Shown: in pieces, positions 1 to 5,567 of the stretch
Position numbering within the stretch: the stretch's first letter is position 1
How the letters are laid out: each line of letters starts with the position of its first letter
Source of the DNA: Bacillota bacterium
GTDB taxonomy: Bacteria; Bacillota_E; Sulfobacillia; Sulfobacillales; Sulfobacillaceae
Length of the DNA: 6,188 nt
Direction: 5' to 3'
NCBI GenBank assembly: GCA_021802225.1
Contig: JAKAAS010000122.1
Span: forward strand, 1-6,188
Notes under the pieces: model-generated
The model's input: the letters and a program-made list of their open reading frames with translations, nothing else
Told to the model about the DNA's origin: nothing
Databases searched by the model: none
Made by a program: the position numbers and the translations under genes

Positions 1-283
1 GCTCGGCCCTGGGGGCCACCAAAATTTGTCGGGCCTGCTCCAAATTGGCGAGACTGGCTTTGAGCCACGGCAGCGCCTCTTGGAGGACCCATTTTGGCGC
101 CCGGGTCGCGGAATTCCCGGTCAGGCGAATTCCCAGACGCTGGCCAAGCCGCGTGAGGCGGTGAGAAACGGCAGATGGCGAAAGGCTCAGATGCCGGGCT
201 GCGCCAGCTAGGGTCTCTCCTTCCGCGAGCGAGATCAGAAGATGCAGGTCCAATGCATCGATTTCTGGTACCGGAACGTTCAT
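1..283 (-). CDS. LysR-type transcriptional regulator, N-terminal part (runs off left edge)
   Basis: The reverse strand is open from an ATG at 283 to the window edge, giving 94 codons with no stop. The translation reads as the DNA-binding domain of a LysR-type regulator. Residues about 11-24 match the first helix (LDLHLLISLAEGET). Residues 25-46 match the helix-turn-helix (AGAARHLSLSPSAVSHRLTR), and residues 47-54 match the LGxRL turn that follows it. After that comes a helical linker (about 67-90) of the type that joins the effector domain in this family. The effector domain lies outside the window, so no ligand can be guessed. An AGGA at 297-294 sits 10 bases before the ATG, and an in-frame stop at 320-322 limits any longer start. 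It is divergent from the methyltransferase at 382, which is the common arrangement for a LysR regulator and its target. The family call rests on the helix-turn-helix alone; a MarR or ModE type is less likely. Confidence 0.8.
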   Translation of the reverse strand, partial: MNVPVPEIDALDLHLLISLAEGETLAGAARHLSLSPSAVSHRLTRLGQRLGIRLTGNSATRAPKWVLQEALPWLKASLANLEQARQILVAPRAE

Positions 284-300
284 GGCATGCACATCCTGCA

Positions 301-345
301 CTGTGATAGTGTCAACTACTCATCTGTTGTCCCTAAATCAGAATG
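301..345. promoter_or_regulatory. Shared divergent regulatory region with short inverted repeats
   Basis: The 98-base gap between the LysR-type gene and the methyltransferase is less GC-rich than its flanks. It contains TAGT-gtca-ACTA at 307-318 and an overlapping CAAC-N9-GTTG at 313-329. LysR regulators bind dyads of roughly this size, usually written T-N11-A. The match here is only to the spacing and dyad idea, not to a known operator. I could not pick confident -35/-10 pairs on either strand, though a TATCAT lies at about 336-341 on the plus strand. Confidence 0.3.
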
Positions 346-381
346 TATCATAGTTTTAGGCAGAAGACAGGGGGTTAGGCC

Positions 382-1122
382 ATGGATGAGTCGACTCGAA
401 AAATTCGAGAGTACTTTGGGCAGCATCACCGTGCTTACACCGAGAGTGCACGCCATGCCCGTGGCGCCGATTTGGAGGAATTGCTGGCGGCGCTGGATCT
501 GGCGCCCGGAAGCCAGGTCCTGGACGCGGCCTGCGGCACCGGGCATACAGCACTGGCAGCGGCTGCTAGGGGATACAAGGTGACGGGAATGGACATGACG
601 CCCGAGATGATTGACGAAGGGAGGGGTCTGGCAGCCCAGCGCCAACTGGCTGTGGACTGGGTTGTAGGCGACGTCCACGGCTTGCCGTGGGAAGCCGATG
701 CGCTCGACGGCGTGACATGCCGAAGGGCAGCTCACCACTTTCAGGATTTGTCGCGGTTTTTGGAGGAATGCCACCGCGTCATCAAGTCTGGGGGACGTGT
801 GGGGATCTCGGATATGACCGCCCCGCAGGGTGCGATCGGAGATGTAAACCGGGTGGAACGCCTGCGGGACGATTCCCATTATAGGGCGCGGTCGGCCAAC
901 GAATGGGCTGCGCTGATGGCTGGCGCGGGGCTTAACCTGCTCTACCTGCGCGTGTCCGAGGAAGCCATGACGCCCGAGGAGTGGCTGTCTCCCGTTTCAC
1001 CAAACTCGCCGCAAGGCCGTCAGGCTTTGGAATTTCTCCAGTCGCCACAGTTGGCGCACGGCATTATTGTGGCTGGGCACTTCATCAAATACCGGTTGGT
1101 GGCGGTCGCTGAAAAACCTTGA
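382..1122 (+). CDS. Class I SAM-dependent methyltransferase (UbiE/Methyltransf_11 type)
   Basis: This 246-residue protein has the Rossmann-fold methyltransferase signature. Motif I is VLDAACGTG at residues 46-54, which binds SAM. An acidic residue, D71, ends the second strand (VTGMD) and would contact the ribose. VVGDVHGLPW at 94-103 is motif II with D97, followed by the post-motif strand LDGVTCRRAAHHF at 108-120, as in UbiE/YcgJ-like enzymes. A second half (HRVIKSGGRVGISDMT) follows as expected, and the length is usual for the group. The substrate cannot be read from the sequence: quinones, small metabolites and lipids are all used by relatives. The ATG at 382 is chosen because AGGGGG at 369-374 lies 7 bases upstream. 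The gene is divergent from a LysR-type regulator, which may control it. A 187-codon frame on the opposite strand is a shadow of this gene. Confidence 0.88.
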   Translation: MDESTRKIREYFGQHHRAYTESARHARGADLEELLAALDLAPGSQVLDAACGTGHTALAAAARGYKVTGMDMTPEMIDEGRGLAAQRQLAVDWVVGDVHGLPWEADALDGVTCRRAAHHFQDLSRFLEECHRVIKSGGRVGISDMTAPQGAIGDVNRVERLRDDSHYRARSANEWAALMAGAGLNLLYLRVSEEAMTPEEWLSPVSPNSPQGRQALEFLQSPQLAHGIIVAGHFIKYRLVAVAEKP

Positions 1123-1132
1123 GACACGGGGT

Positions 1133-1159
1133 GCGCCACATTTCCTCCGGGTGTGGCGC
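1133..1159 (+). terminator. Hairpin after the methyltransferase, possible terminator
   Basis: GCGCCACA at 1133-1140 pairs perfectly with TGTGGCGC at 1152-1159 across an 11-base loop, starting 10 bases after the methyltransferase stop. The position suggests transcript ending or 3' protection. No run of T follows, so it is not a classical intrinsic terminator. Confidence 0.4.
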
Positions 1160-1243
1160 CTACATGGCGCATCCTCCCTGACAGCCAAGCGTGCACCCTA
1201 AGGTGAACTCAGGCACGTACGGCTGTCTGGCAAGGCAGGAATC

Positions 1244-1266
1244 CTTAATTCCTCTGTCGAATTAAG
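1244..1266. promoter_or_regulatory. Perfect 8-bp inverted repeat directly upstream of a ribosome binding site
   Basis: CTTAATTC at 1244-1251 and GAATTAAG at 1259-1266 are perfect reverse complements with a 7-base spacer. The right arm ends 5 bases before the GGGAGGA ribosome binding site of the small membrane protein. As DNA it could be an operator. As RNA it would fold into a hairpin beside the ribosome binding site and could modulate translation. The AT-rich arms stand out from the GC-rich surroundings. No regulator is identified. Confidence 0.45.
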
Positions 1267-1271
1267 CAAGT

Positions 1272-1278
1272 GGGAGGA
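1272..1278 (+). promoter_or_regulatory. Ribosome binding site that decides the start of the small membrane protein
   Basis: GGGAGGA at 1272-1278 lies 6 bases before the GTG at 1285. A GTG at 1270 would overlap this site, and the ATG at 1279 would touch it with no spacer. The GTG at 1285 is therefore the most likely start. Confidence 0.65.
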
Positions 1279-1284
1279 ATGAGC

Positions 1285-1686
1285 GTGAGCGCCTATTGGT
1301 TTTGGTATAAATTCCAGAGGACTGTGATGTGGCTGGCGCTTCTGTCTATGTCCAGTCTTGCCCTCTTGGGGATTGTGATCGGAGGATTCCTGTTTGTGAT
1401 CCAGAAATCCCACTGGATTCCTTGCGAGCAGGATGTGATGTCCCCAGAGTTTCGCGCGCGGATCGCCTCGTACGCTGCGGGAATCGGAGGAGAAGTGAAG
1501 CGCTGCGATGTGTACCGGATTGAAAGCGAGTCGCCAGCCAAGCGGGCCAGCCGGCGTGGGAATTACCGGATCGGCATTGCGGCCGAAAAGCGCCGATTGG
1601 CATGGAGTTACTGGACTCTCCTGCCAGACGGGTCAATGAGGCCAGAGTCTCCCGGCGCTTTTGCGCTGCTCCGGCAGGCGCGCTGA
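1285..1686 (+). CDS. Small protein with one N-terminal membrane segment, function unknown
   Basis: I do not recognise this 133-residue protein. It begins with an aromatic-rich stretch (YWFWYKF, residues 4-10) and basic residues K9 and R12. One hydrophobic segment follows at about 14-39 (MWLALLSMSSLALLGIVIGG and onward). The rest, about 94 residues, would lie outside the membrane by the positive-inside rule, since the charged N-terminus favours the cytoplasm. It contains two cysteines, C47 and C74, that could form a disulfide there. The tail is strongly basic (many Arg/Lys at about 72-105) and ends in a short folded-looking segment with the WSYWTLLPDG motif. There is no lipobox. The start is set by the GGGAGGA site at 1272-1278. 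It follows the methyltransferase on the same strand after about 160 bases with an intervening hairpin, so co-transcription is uncertain. The signal-anchor plus good ribosome binding site make it likely to be real. Confidence 0.65.
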   Translation: MSAYWFWYKFQRTVMWLALLSMSSLALLGIVIGGFLFVIQKSHWIPCEQDVMSPEFRARIASYAAGIGGEVKRCDVYRIESESPAKRASRRGNYRIGIAAEKRRLAWSYWTLLPDGSMRPESPGAFALLRQAR

Positions 1687-1700
1687 CACCTCAGGGGATT

Positions 1701-1708
1701 TATAAAAT
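1701..1708 (+). promoter_or_regulatory. Possible -10 element for the structured leader
   Basis: TATAAAAT at 1701-1708 lies just after the stop of the small membrane protein and just before the base of the structured leader, where a transcript start would be expected. I find no good -35 at 16-18 bases, so this is weak. Confidence 0.25.
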
Positions 1709-1816
1709 AGCGGCGGCACACCTTTTGGGTTACCGATGGGGAAGAAGGCCGCTTGAGGTGTGCTCTCCCGATGAGAGCACACCTTACCTATTCCACCTTC
1801 ACGGGAGACCGCCGCT
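1709..1816 (+). ncRNA. Structured, riboswitch-like leader element upstream of the methionine-synthase-like gene
   Basis: GCGGCGG at 1710-1716 pairs with CCGCCGC at 1809-1815; A1709-T1816 extends this to 8 bp. This closes a domain of about 108 bases. Inside is a perfect 12-bp stem, AGGTGTGCTCTC at 1756-1767 with GAGAGCACACCT at 1773-1784, with loop CCGAT. A G-T and a T-A pair extend it by 2. The 9-base word GCACACCTT occurs at both 1716-1724 and 1777-1785, so AGGTGTGC at 1756-1763 can pair with either copy. The word GCCGCTTGA also occurs twice (1748-1756 and 1811-1819), so GCGGC at 1710-1714 has two partners. Such competing pairings are typical of attenuators and riboswitches. I tested by eye for SAM-I, cobalamin, THF and T-box conserved words and found none. 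The long hairpin lacks a T-run. From 1817 to 1987 I see nothing else firm except a small upstream frame at 1936-1995. Confidence 0.45.
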
Positions 1817-1935
1817 TGACCGGGGTTGGTGCGGCTGTCGGTCTGTGATTAAAAATTGGCAGTCAGGCTGTGCAGTTGCAAAGGCAGGGCAAGAAGCCTA
1901 CCATATCCCTATTGTTTTCTGAGGGGGCGGCGTGG

Positions 1936-1995
1936 ATGCCCGTCCAGACAAATCAGCATGAGCAAGAAGAGAGAAAGACGGCGGAACATGACTAA
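1936..1995 (+). CDS. Possible 19-codon leader ORF overlapping the next start
   Basis: ATG at 1936 is preceded by AGGGGGCGG at 1922-1930, the only good ribosome binding site in this leader. The frame encodes MPVQTNQHEQEERKTAEHD and stops with TAA at 1993-1995. That stop overlaps the ATG at 1988 of the methionine-synthase-like gene, which itself has no clear ribosome binding site. The arrangement suggests translational coupling. It has no run of regulatory codons (no Met or Lys cluster), so it does not look like a classical attenuator peptide. It could also be chance. Confidence 0.3.
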   Translation: MPVQTNQHEQEERKTAEHD

Positions 1996-3101
1996 CGGGT
2001 CGGGGCACTCTCAGTGGCGCCAAGAGCAGCCCTTTAGGGCTGACCAGGTGGGAAGCCTGCTGCGGACGGACCGCATAAAGCAGGCGCGGCAGCAGCGGGC
2101 GCTTTGCCGGCGGAACAGCTGCGCCGAATTGAAGACGAAGAAATTATCAGAATTGTGGATCTTCAAAAAGCTGTGGGACTGAAAGCGGTAACCGATGGTG
2201 AATTTCGCCGGGCTTGGCGGCATTTTGACTTTCTGGAAAATCTTGTGGGAGTTCAAGGATCTGACAGTGGTTCCGGGATTCAGTTCCACCAGACCCAAAC
2301 CAAGTCGCGTTCCATCAAAATCGTCGGAAAACCTGATTTGGGGGCCATCCCATGCTCAAGGATTTCGCGTTTCTCCGCAGCGTTGCCGGGTCCCACACGG
2401 CCAAAATGACTATTCCCAGTCCCAGCATGCTGCATTTCCAGGGCGTAATGGACCAGACCGTATATGGCGATGAAGACGCGTTCTTCAGCGACTTGGCGGG
2501 CGCCTACCGCAAGGCGATTCAGGCTTTTTATGATGTCGGCTGCCGGTATCTGCAACTGGACGATACGGCCTGGGCTTACCTCTGTTCCAATGAACAGAAA
2601 GAAGAATTACAGGCCCGCGGACTCCATCCAGACAAATTGCAGAAGCAGTACGCCCAGACAATTAACCAGGCCGTGGCCCAAAAGCCTAGTGATATGAAAA
2701 TTACCATGCATATTTGTCGGGGAAACTTCCGCTCGACATGGATCGCATCAGGCGGATACGAACCCGTGGCCGAAACGCTGTTTGACGGGCTGAATATTGA
2801 CGGCTTTTTCCTTGAGTATGATTCAGACCGTGCTGGGAAATTCGAACCTCTTCGGTTCGTACACCGGCCCGATCTCCAAATTGTGCTGGGGCTCATCACC
2901 ACGAAGTTCGGCGATTTGGAAAAAGTGGAGGATATCAAGCACCGCATTGACGAGGCGGCGCATTATGTCGCCATGGACCAGCTATGCCTCAGCCCGCAGT
3001 GTGGTTTTGTCTCAACGGAAGAGGGCAATCTGCTGACTGAAGACCAGCAGTGGGACAAGCTCCGCCGCGTCGTGGACATCGCCCACCAGGTCTGGGACTG
3101 A
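1988..3101 (+). pseudogene. Methionine-synthase-like methyltransferase (MetE C-terminal domain, YxjG/YxjH type), broken by two frameshifts
   Basis: Three consecutive frames together give one protein of about 371 residues, the usual length for the short, cobalamin-independent methionine-synthase-like family. Segment 1 (1988 to about 2101) carries PFRADQVGSLLR. Segment 2 (about 2101 to 2340) carries LPAEQLRRIEDEEI and VTDGEFRRAWRHFDFLENL. Segment 3 (about 2343 to 3101) carries HPMLKDF, MTIPSPSML, CRYLQLDDTAW and the zinc ligands. By analogy with MetE these ligands are H and C of MHICRGN (2709-2717), E of FLEYD (2814-2816) and C of SPQCGF (3000-3002). The family transfers a methyl group to a thiol such as homocysteine, in the cytoplasm, using zinc. 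Each junction needs a -1 shift, equal to one lost base; the second is in a run of five G. All active-site residues are intact, so the break may be recent or a sequencing error. The ATG at 1988 is chosen by family fit; an in-frame ATG at 1958 is the alternative. As written, the gene cannot make the full protein. Confidence 0.85.
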
Positions 3102-3164
3102 ACACACGGATGGAACCCCCCTGACGGGATTTTAGATATTAGTGCGGCAGGGCTTGCTAGACGG

Positions 3165-3200
3165 ATAAGGCATACTCTTCCTTGGAAGGGTATGCCTTAT
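3165..3200. terminator. 17-bp hairpin between convergent genes, possible bidirectional terminator
   Basis: The arms at 3165-3181 (ATAAGGCATACTCTTCC) and 3184-3200 are complementary over 17 positions, with one T-G wobble. The innermost pair leaves a CTTG tetraloop. It lies between two genes that end facing each other (stops at 3101 and 3225), where a shared terminator is expected. Neither side has a T-run, so termination is inferred from position and stem strength only. The rest of the 3102-3224 gap holds nothing I recognise. Confidence 0.5.
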
Positions 3201-3224
3201 GGCTTGGCGGCCGAAATATCGGTT

Positions 3225-3707
3225 TTAGATTCCTTTGATCATGGAGTCGGGGGCCAGCACCAAGACGGCTTCTCCCTTAACGCACAATTGCCCATCAGCC
3301 CACAACTCACTGTTCAGGATGACTTTTTTTCGGCCAATTTCGCTGACCCGCCCCACGACGCTGAGCAGGGGTCCTAGAGGCGTGGGTTTGAGATAGTCAA
3401 CCTTGAGCGAGGCGGTGACGCACCGGGGCACGGGGGCTGACTCGCCCAGTTCATGTCCGTCGCGGCGGTAGAAGGCCAAGGAGGCGGAACCCGTACTGTG
3501 GCAGTCGATGAGCGATGCGAGCAATCCTCCGTAGACGAATCCTGGGATCGCCATATGTTCGGGCTGTGGACGGTATTCCGTTAATGTGGTGTCCCCACTC
3601 CACCGTGTCTGGAAGTGGTGGCCCGAAGGATTTAGGCGGCCACAGCCGAAACACCATGAAAAATCCTCGGGATAAAAGTCTTGCACGGCTAATAAGTTGT
3701 TTGGCAT
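3225..3707 (-). CDS. PaaI-like hotdog-fold thioesterase with CxxC N-terminal motif
   Basis: This 160-residue protein fits the acyl-CoA thioesterase (4HBT/PaaI) superfamily. Residues 19-29 read CFGCGRLNPSG, the Cys-x-x-Cys and Asn-Pro-x-Gly opening found in one branch of PaaI-like proteins. Residues 55-74 (PGFVYGGLLASLIDCHSTGS) form the central hotdog helix with the Gly-Gly and the acidic D68 expected near the active site; a Tyr replaces the more common His before Gly-Gly. The strands VTASLKVDYLKPTPLG (97-112) and KGEAVLVLA (144-152) complete the sheet. The family hydrolyses acyl-CoA thioesters in the cytoplasm as dimers or tetramers; the acyl group cannot be predicted. The ATG at 3707 has AGGGGG at 3722-3717, 9 bases upstream. 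It is convergent with the methionine-synthase-like gene and lies on the same strand as dapG, but 504 bases away, so probably a separate transcript. Confidence 0.85.
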   Translation of the reverse strand: MPNNLLAVQDFYPEDFSWCFGCGRLNPSGHHFQTRWSGDTTLTEYRPQPEHMAIPGFVYGGLLASLIDCHSTGSASLAFYRRDGHELGESAPVPRCVTASLKVDYLKPTPLGPLLSVVGRVSEIGRKKVILNSELWADGQLCVKGEAVLVLAPDSMIKGI

Positions 3708-3895
3708 GGTCAGGTTCCCCCTTAATGAGCATCCCGCCGTGCGGGGGTTTTGTGAGTTGGATCCCCAAAATGCGTCGCTCGGCTGGGCTCGGCCTATGTT
3801 GCTTAATCAGAACCAGGCCGAATATTTTCATTGTAGAGCAAATATTGGCGATGTATAGTCCACGCTGGGGGTCATCACCTACATAGATCAGACAA

Positions 3896-3932
3896 GGGAT
3901 GGTTTTCGTCCGATTGCGCGAAACCGCATCCC
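3896..3932. repeat. 13-bp hairpin with one bulge
   Basis: GGGATG at 3896-3901 pairs with CATCCC at 3927-3932, and GTTTTCG at 3902-3908 with CGAAACC at 3919-3925 (one wobble). G3926 is bulged and the loop is 10 bases. No T-run follows on either strand. It is the leftmost member of a cluster that continues with the palindrome CCCGCGGG at 3952-3959 and TCGCC/GGCGA at 3961-3976. Confidence 0.5.
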
Positions 3933-4002
3933 GAATTCCTTGAACATAATGCCCGCGGGTTCGCCGTCTTAGGCGATAGACAGTCCGAATCGATGCTTTG
4001 GG

Positions 4003-4097
4003 GGAGGTCTAGTTAAGACTGGCGCGGCGGTCGTAACACCGCGAACTTCTGAGGACCTCCGCGCCTCACCGCTTCAACTTGTGAAAGTCAGGCGGTG
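4003..4097. ncRNA. Candidate structured RNA with two competing 7-bp helices
   Basis: GGAGGTC at 4003-4009 pairs perfectly with GACCTCC at 4054-4060. GGCGCGG at 4021-4027 pairs perfectly with CCGCGCC at 4059-4065. The two helices share bases 4059-4060 and cross each other, so they are alternatives or, if trimmed, a pseudoknot. GCGGT/ACCGC at 4027-4042 forms an internal hairpin, and CACCGC at 4067-4072 with GCGGTG at 4092-4097 closes another. All these stems are perfect and would form on either strand. On the minus strand the element would lie downstream of dapG and about 300 bases upstream of the thioesterase. I recognise no known RNA family. Confidence 0.35.
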
Positions 4098-4211
4098 GCA
4101 AAGCTCATGGGAATCGTGCAGGATGGCTTGCAATTCCGCGTAGAGGAATAAGTTGTCTCTGGGTTAACTTAGCGCTTTGGCCTCGTTTCACGGACAGAAC
4201 GCCAAATTTCC

Positions 4212-5417
4212 TCAGAGCGGCGCCCCCAGCCCGCTAGACAGCTGAAAGAAGTCGTGCAGCGCATTAACGGTCCGAACTCCTTGCTCCTCATCTACCAGCA
4301 GCGAGATGGTGTAAAGAGAGTCAGAGGTCTGAAGAATCGGGATGGCAGCACGGGCCAGCGCTTCCGTAATCTGAAGCATGACGCCCGGCCATTCGCTGAT
4401 GGCCTCGCCCACCGCAGTGACCTTGGTAACCGGGTCCTTGATTTCCCAATGCAAGGGCAGGACCGTCAACAACATTTCCACCTGAGGACGAAAACGTCCC
4501 TCGATGACACAATAAAAATCTCTTCCAAACAGATTGATCATGTCAATCGTAATTCCAGCCGCACTCAGCCCATCGAGGACCATGCGGATGGGGTCGGAAT
4601 TGTCGGCGTGCACCGCGAGAGAGATGAGGCCCGTCTGGTGCGCGATGCCGGTAACGGCCTTCTCCTGTTGGTGGAGGAGCGGTCGCCGACGCTGGCGGAT
4701 CATGGTTCCTCCGCGGCCGTCAAACGTTGACAGTACGCGCACCGGCACTTGGTGGGTCAACGCTTCGGACACCGCCCGGGGATGGATGACTTTGGCACCC
4801 GCTACAGCCATTTCGAGCACTTCGTGATAGGCGACCTCCGGTAAAATGGCGGCTGTTGCCACGACCCGGGGATCCGCTGTAAAAATCCCGGGAACATCGG
4901 TATAGATATCAACCGGGCAGCCGAGTGCTGCGCCCAAGACCACTGCCGAGGTATCCGATCCGCCTCGGCCCAATGTCGTTGGCTCGCGCAGGGCCGTCTC
5001 GCCTTGGAATCCCGCGATAACCGCAACGCATCCCTTCTCCCACAACGCTTGTACTCGGTCAGGGACGACCGCCGTCACTTCGGCCCGCCCAAAGTCATCG
5101 GTCGTGCGGAGTCCTGCCTGGGCGCCAGTCAGCGCTTCCGCTGGAATCCCCTGGCTGGCCAATTCTCCGCTCAAGGTGACGGCCGCAATAGTTTCCCCAC
5201 AGGTCAGCAGCAGATCCCGTTCCCGGGCGCTTATCGTCGCGTCCTGCACTAGGCCTAAGAGACTGTCGGTGGCATACGGGGAGCCCATGCGTCCCATTGC
5301 AGAGACTACCACCGCAACCTCTGGATCGCTCCGCCATTCCTGTGCAATCTTGGCAATGACCAAGGCCCGCGTCTGGGCCGTCGCCATTGACGTTCCACCA
5401 AATTTCAACACGCGCAC
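4212..5417 (-). CDS. dapG: Aspartokinase, DapG type
   Basis: This 401-residue enzyme would phosphorylate aspartate to aspartyl-4-phosphate, the first step to lysine/diaminopimelate, threonine and methionine, in the cytoplasm. KFGGTS at residues 5-10 is the kinase signature. SAMGRMGSPYATDSLL (39-54), CGETI (73-77) and LTGAQAG (96-102) match the DapG branch closely. GRGGSDTSA (150-158) and YTDVPGIFTADPR (172-184) are the nucleotide and substrate loops. Two ACT regulatory domains fill about 256-320 and 332-395, ending in ALHDFF. The length is usual for single-chain aspartokinases. In Bacillus this isoenzyme is inhibited by diaminopimelate; whether that holds here is inference. The start is GTG at 5417, with AGGA at 5433-5430, 12 bases upstream and a little far. 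An in-frame stop at 5423-5421 excludes anything longer; GTG at 5411 is the alternative. No asd or dapA neighbours it, so it appears to stand alone. Confidence 0.93.
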   Translation of the reverse strand: MRVLKFGGTSMATAQTRALVIAKIAQEWRSDPEVAVVVSAMGRMGSPYATDSLLGLVQDATISARERDLLLTCGETIAAVTLSGELASQGIPAEALTGAQAGLRTTDDFGRAEVTAVVPDRVQALWEKGCVAVIAGFQGETALREPTTLGRGGSDTSAVVLGAALGCPVDIYTDVPGIFTADPRVVATAAILPEVAYHEVLEMAVAGAKVIHPRAVSEALTHQVPVRVLSTFDGRGGTMIRQRRRPLLHQQEKAVTGIAHQTGLISLAVHADNSDPIRMVLDGLSAAGITIDMINLFGRDFYCVIEGRFRPQVEMLLTVLPLHWEIKDPVTKVTAVGEAISEWPGVMLQITEALARAAIPILQTSDSLYTISLLVDEEQGVRTVNALHDFFQLSSGLGAPL

Positions 5418-5492
5418 CGGTTAGTGGCATCCTTTCTCGCACCGTTTCGTGCTCCCTCATCAGTCATGGCTTTGGGCCGGCTAATAAGGGTC

Positions 5493-5510
5493 ATTCTCTG
5501 GCCGGAGAAT
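5493..5510. promoter_or_regulatory. 18-bp near-palindrome upstream of dapG
   Basis: ATTCTC at 5493-5498 and GAGAAT at 5505-5510 are perfect complements around TGGCCG; only the central T/G pair breaks full symmetry. It lies about 75-95 bases before the dapG start, a plausible operator or leader hairpin. Confidence 0.35.
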
Positions 5511-5567
5511 CCCAGCGCAGGTACCCCGTTAATTCCCATGGACCCACGTTCCGCGGGTTTAAAAGGC

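Larger units (their letters stand above)
3708..4211. other. Gene-poor stretch of about 500 bases with clustered inverted repeats
   Basis: I find no convincing gene here. On the minus strand one frame stays open from 4008 to 3451. It has no start codon before an ATG at 3831 that lacks a ribosome binding site, and its end overlaps the thioesterase. Inverted repeats are dense from 3896 to 4097 (listed separately). A short GC hairpin followed by TTTT lies at 3733-3751 on the plus strand with no gene to end. TAAGTT/AACTTA at 4149-4171 is a weak dyad. From 4098 to 4211 nothing else stands out. Confidence 0.6.

Noticed and set aside
316..879. 187-codon frame on the minus strand
   Set aside because: It lies opposite the well-supported methyltransferase, has Pro/Arg/His-rich content and no family features; it is a shadow.
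1709..1987. SAM-I, cobalamin, THF or T-box element upstream of the methionine-synthase-like gene
   Set aside because: A few words look similar (GGGTTACCGATGGGGAAG, AGTCAGG), but the conserved cores do not follow, so no known class is called.
3733..3751. Short GC hairpin plus TTTT on the plus strand (possible intrinsic terminator)
   Set aside because: The stem is only 5 bp and there is no plus-strand gene upstream that it could end; it lies in the leader of a minus-strand gene.
3451..3831. 126-codon minus frame starting at ATG 3831
   Set aside because: No ribosome binding site, and two thirds overlap the thioesterase in another frame.
4003..4060. tRNA-like look: perfect 7-bp acceptor-like stem and a GTTAAGAC word as in some D-arms
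   Set aside because: Only 58 bases between the stem ends, no T-arm with TTCRA loop, and no proper 7-base anticodon loop.
4254..4827. Plus-strand frames opposite dapG
   Set aside because: They mirror the strongly supported aspartokinase coding strand and lack their own motifs.
5095..5460. 121-codon minus frame beginning upstream of dapG
   Set aside because: It runs through dapG in another frame; Trp/Gly/Arg-rich translation without family motifs. The stretch before dapG alone is too short to support.
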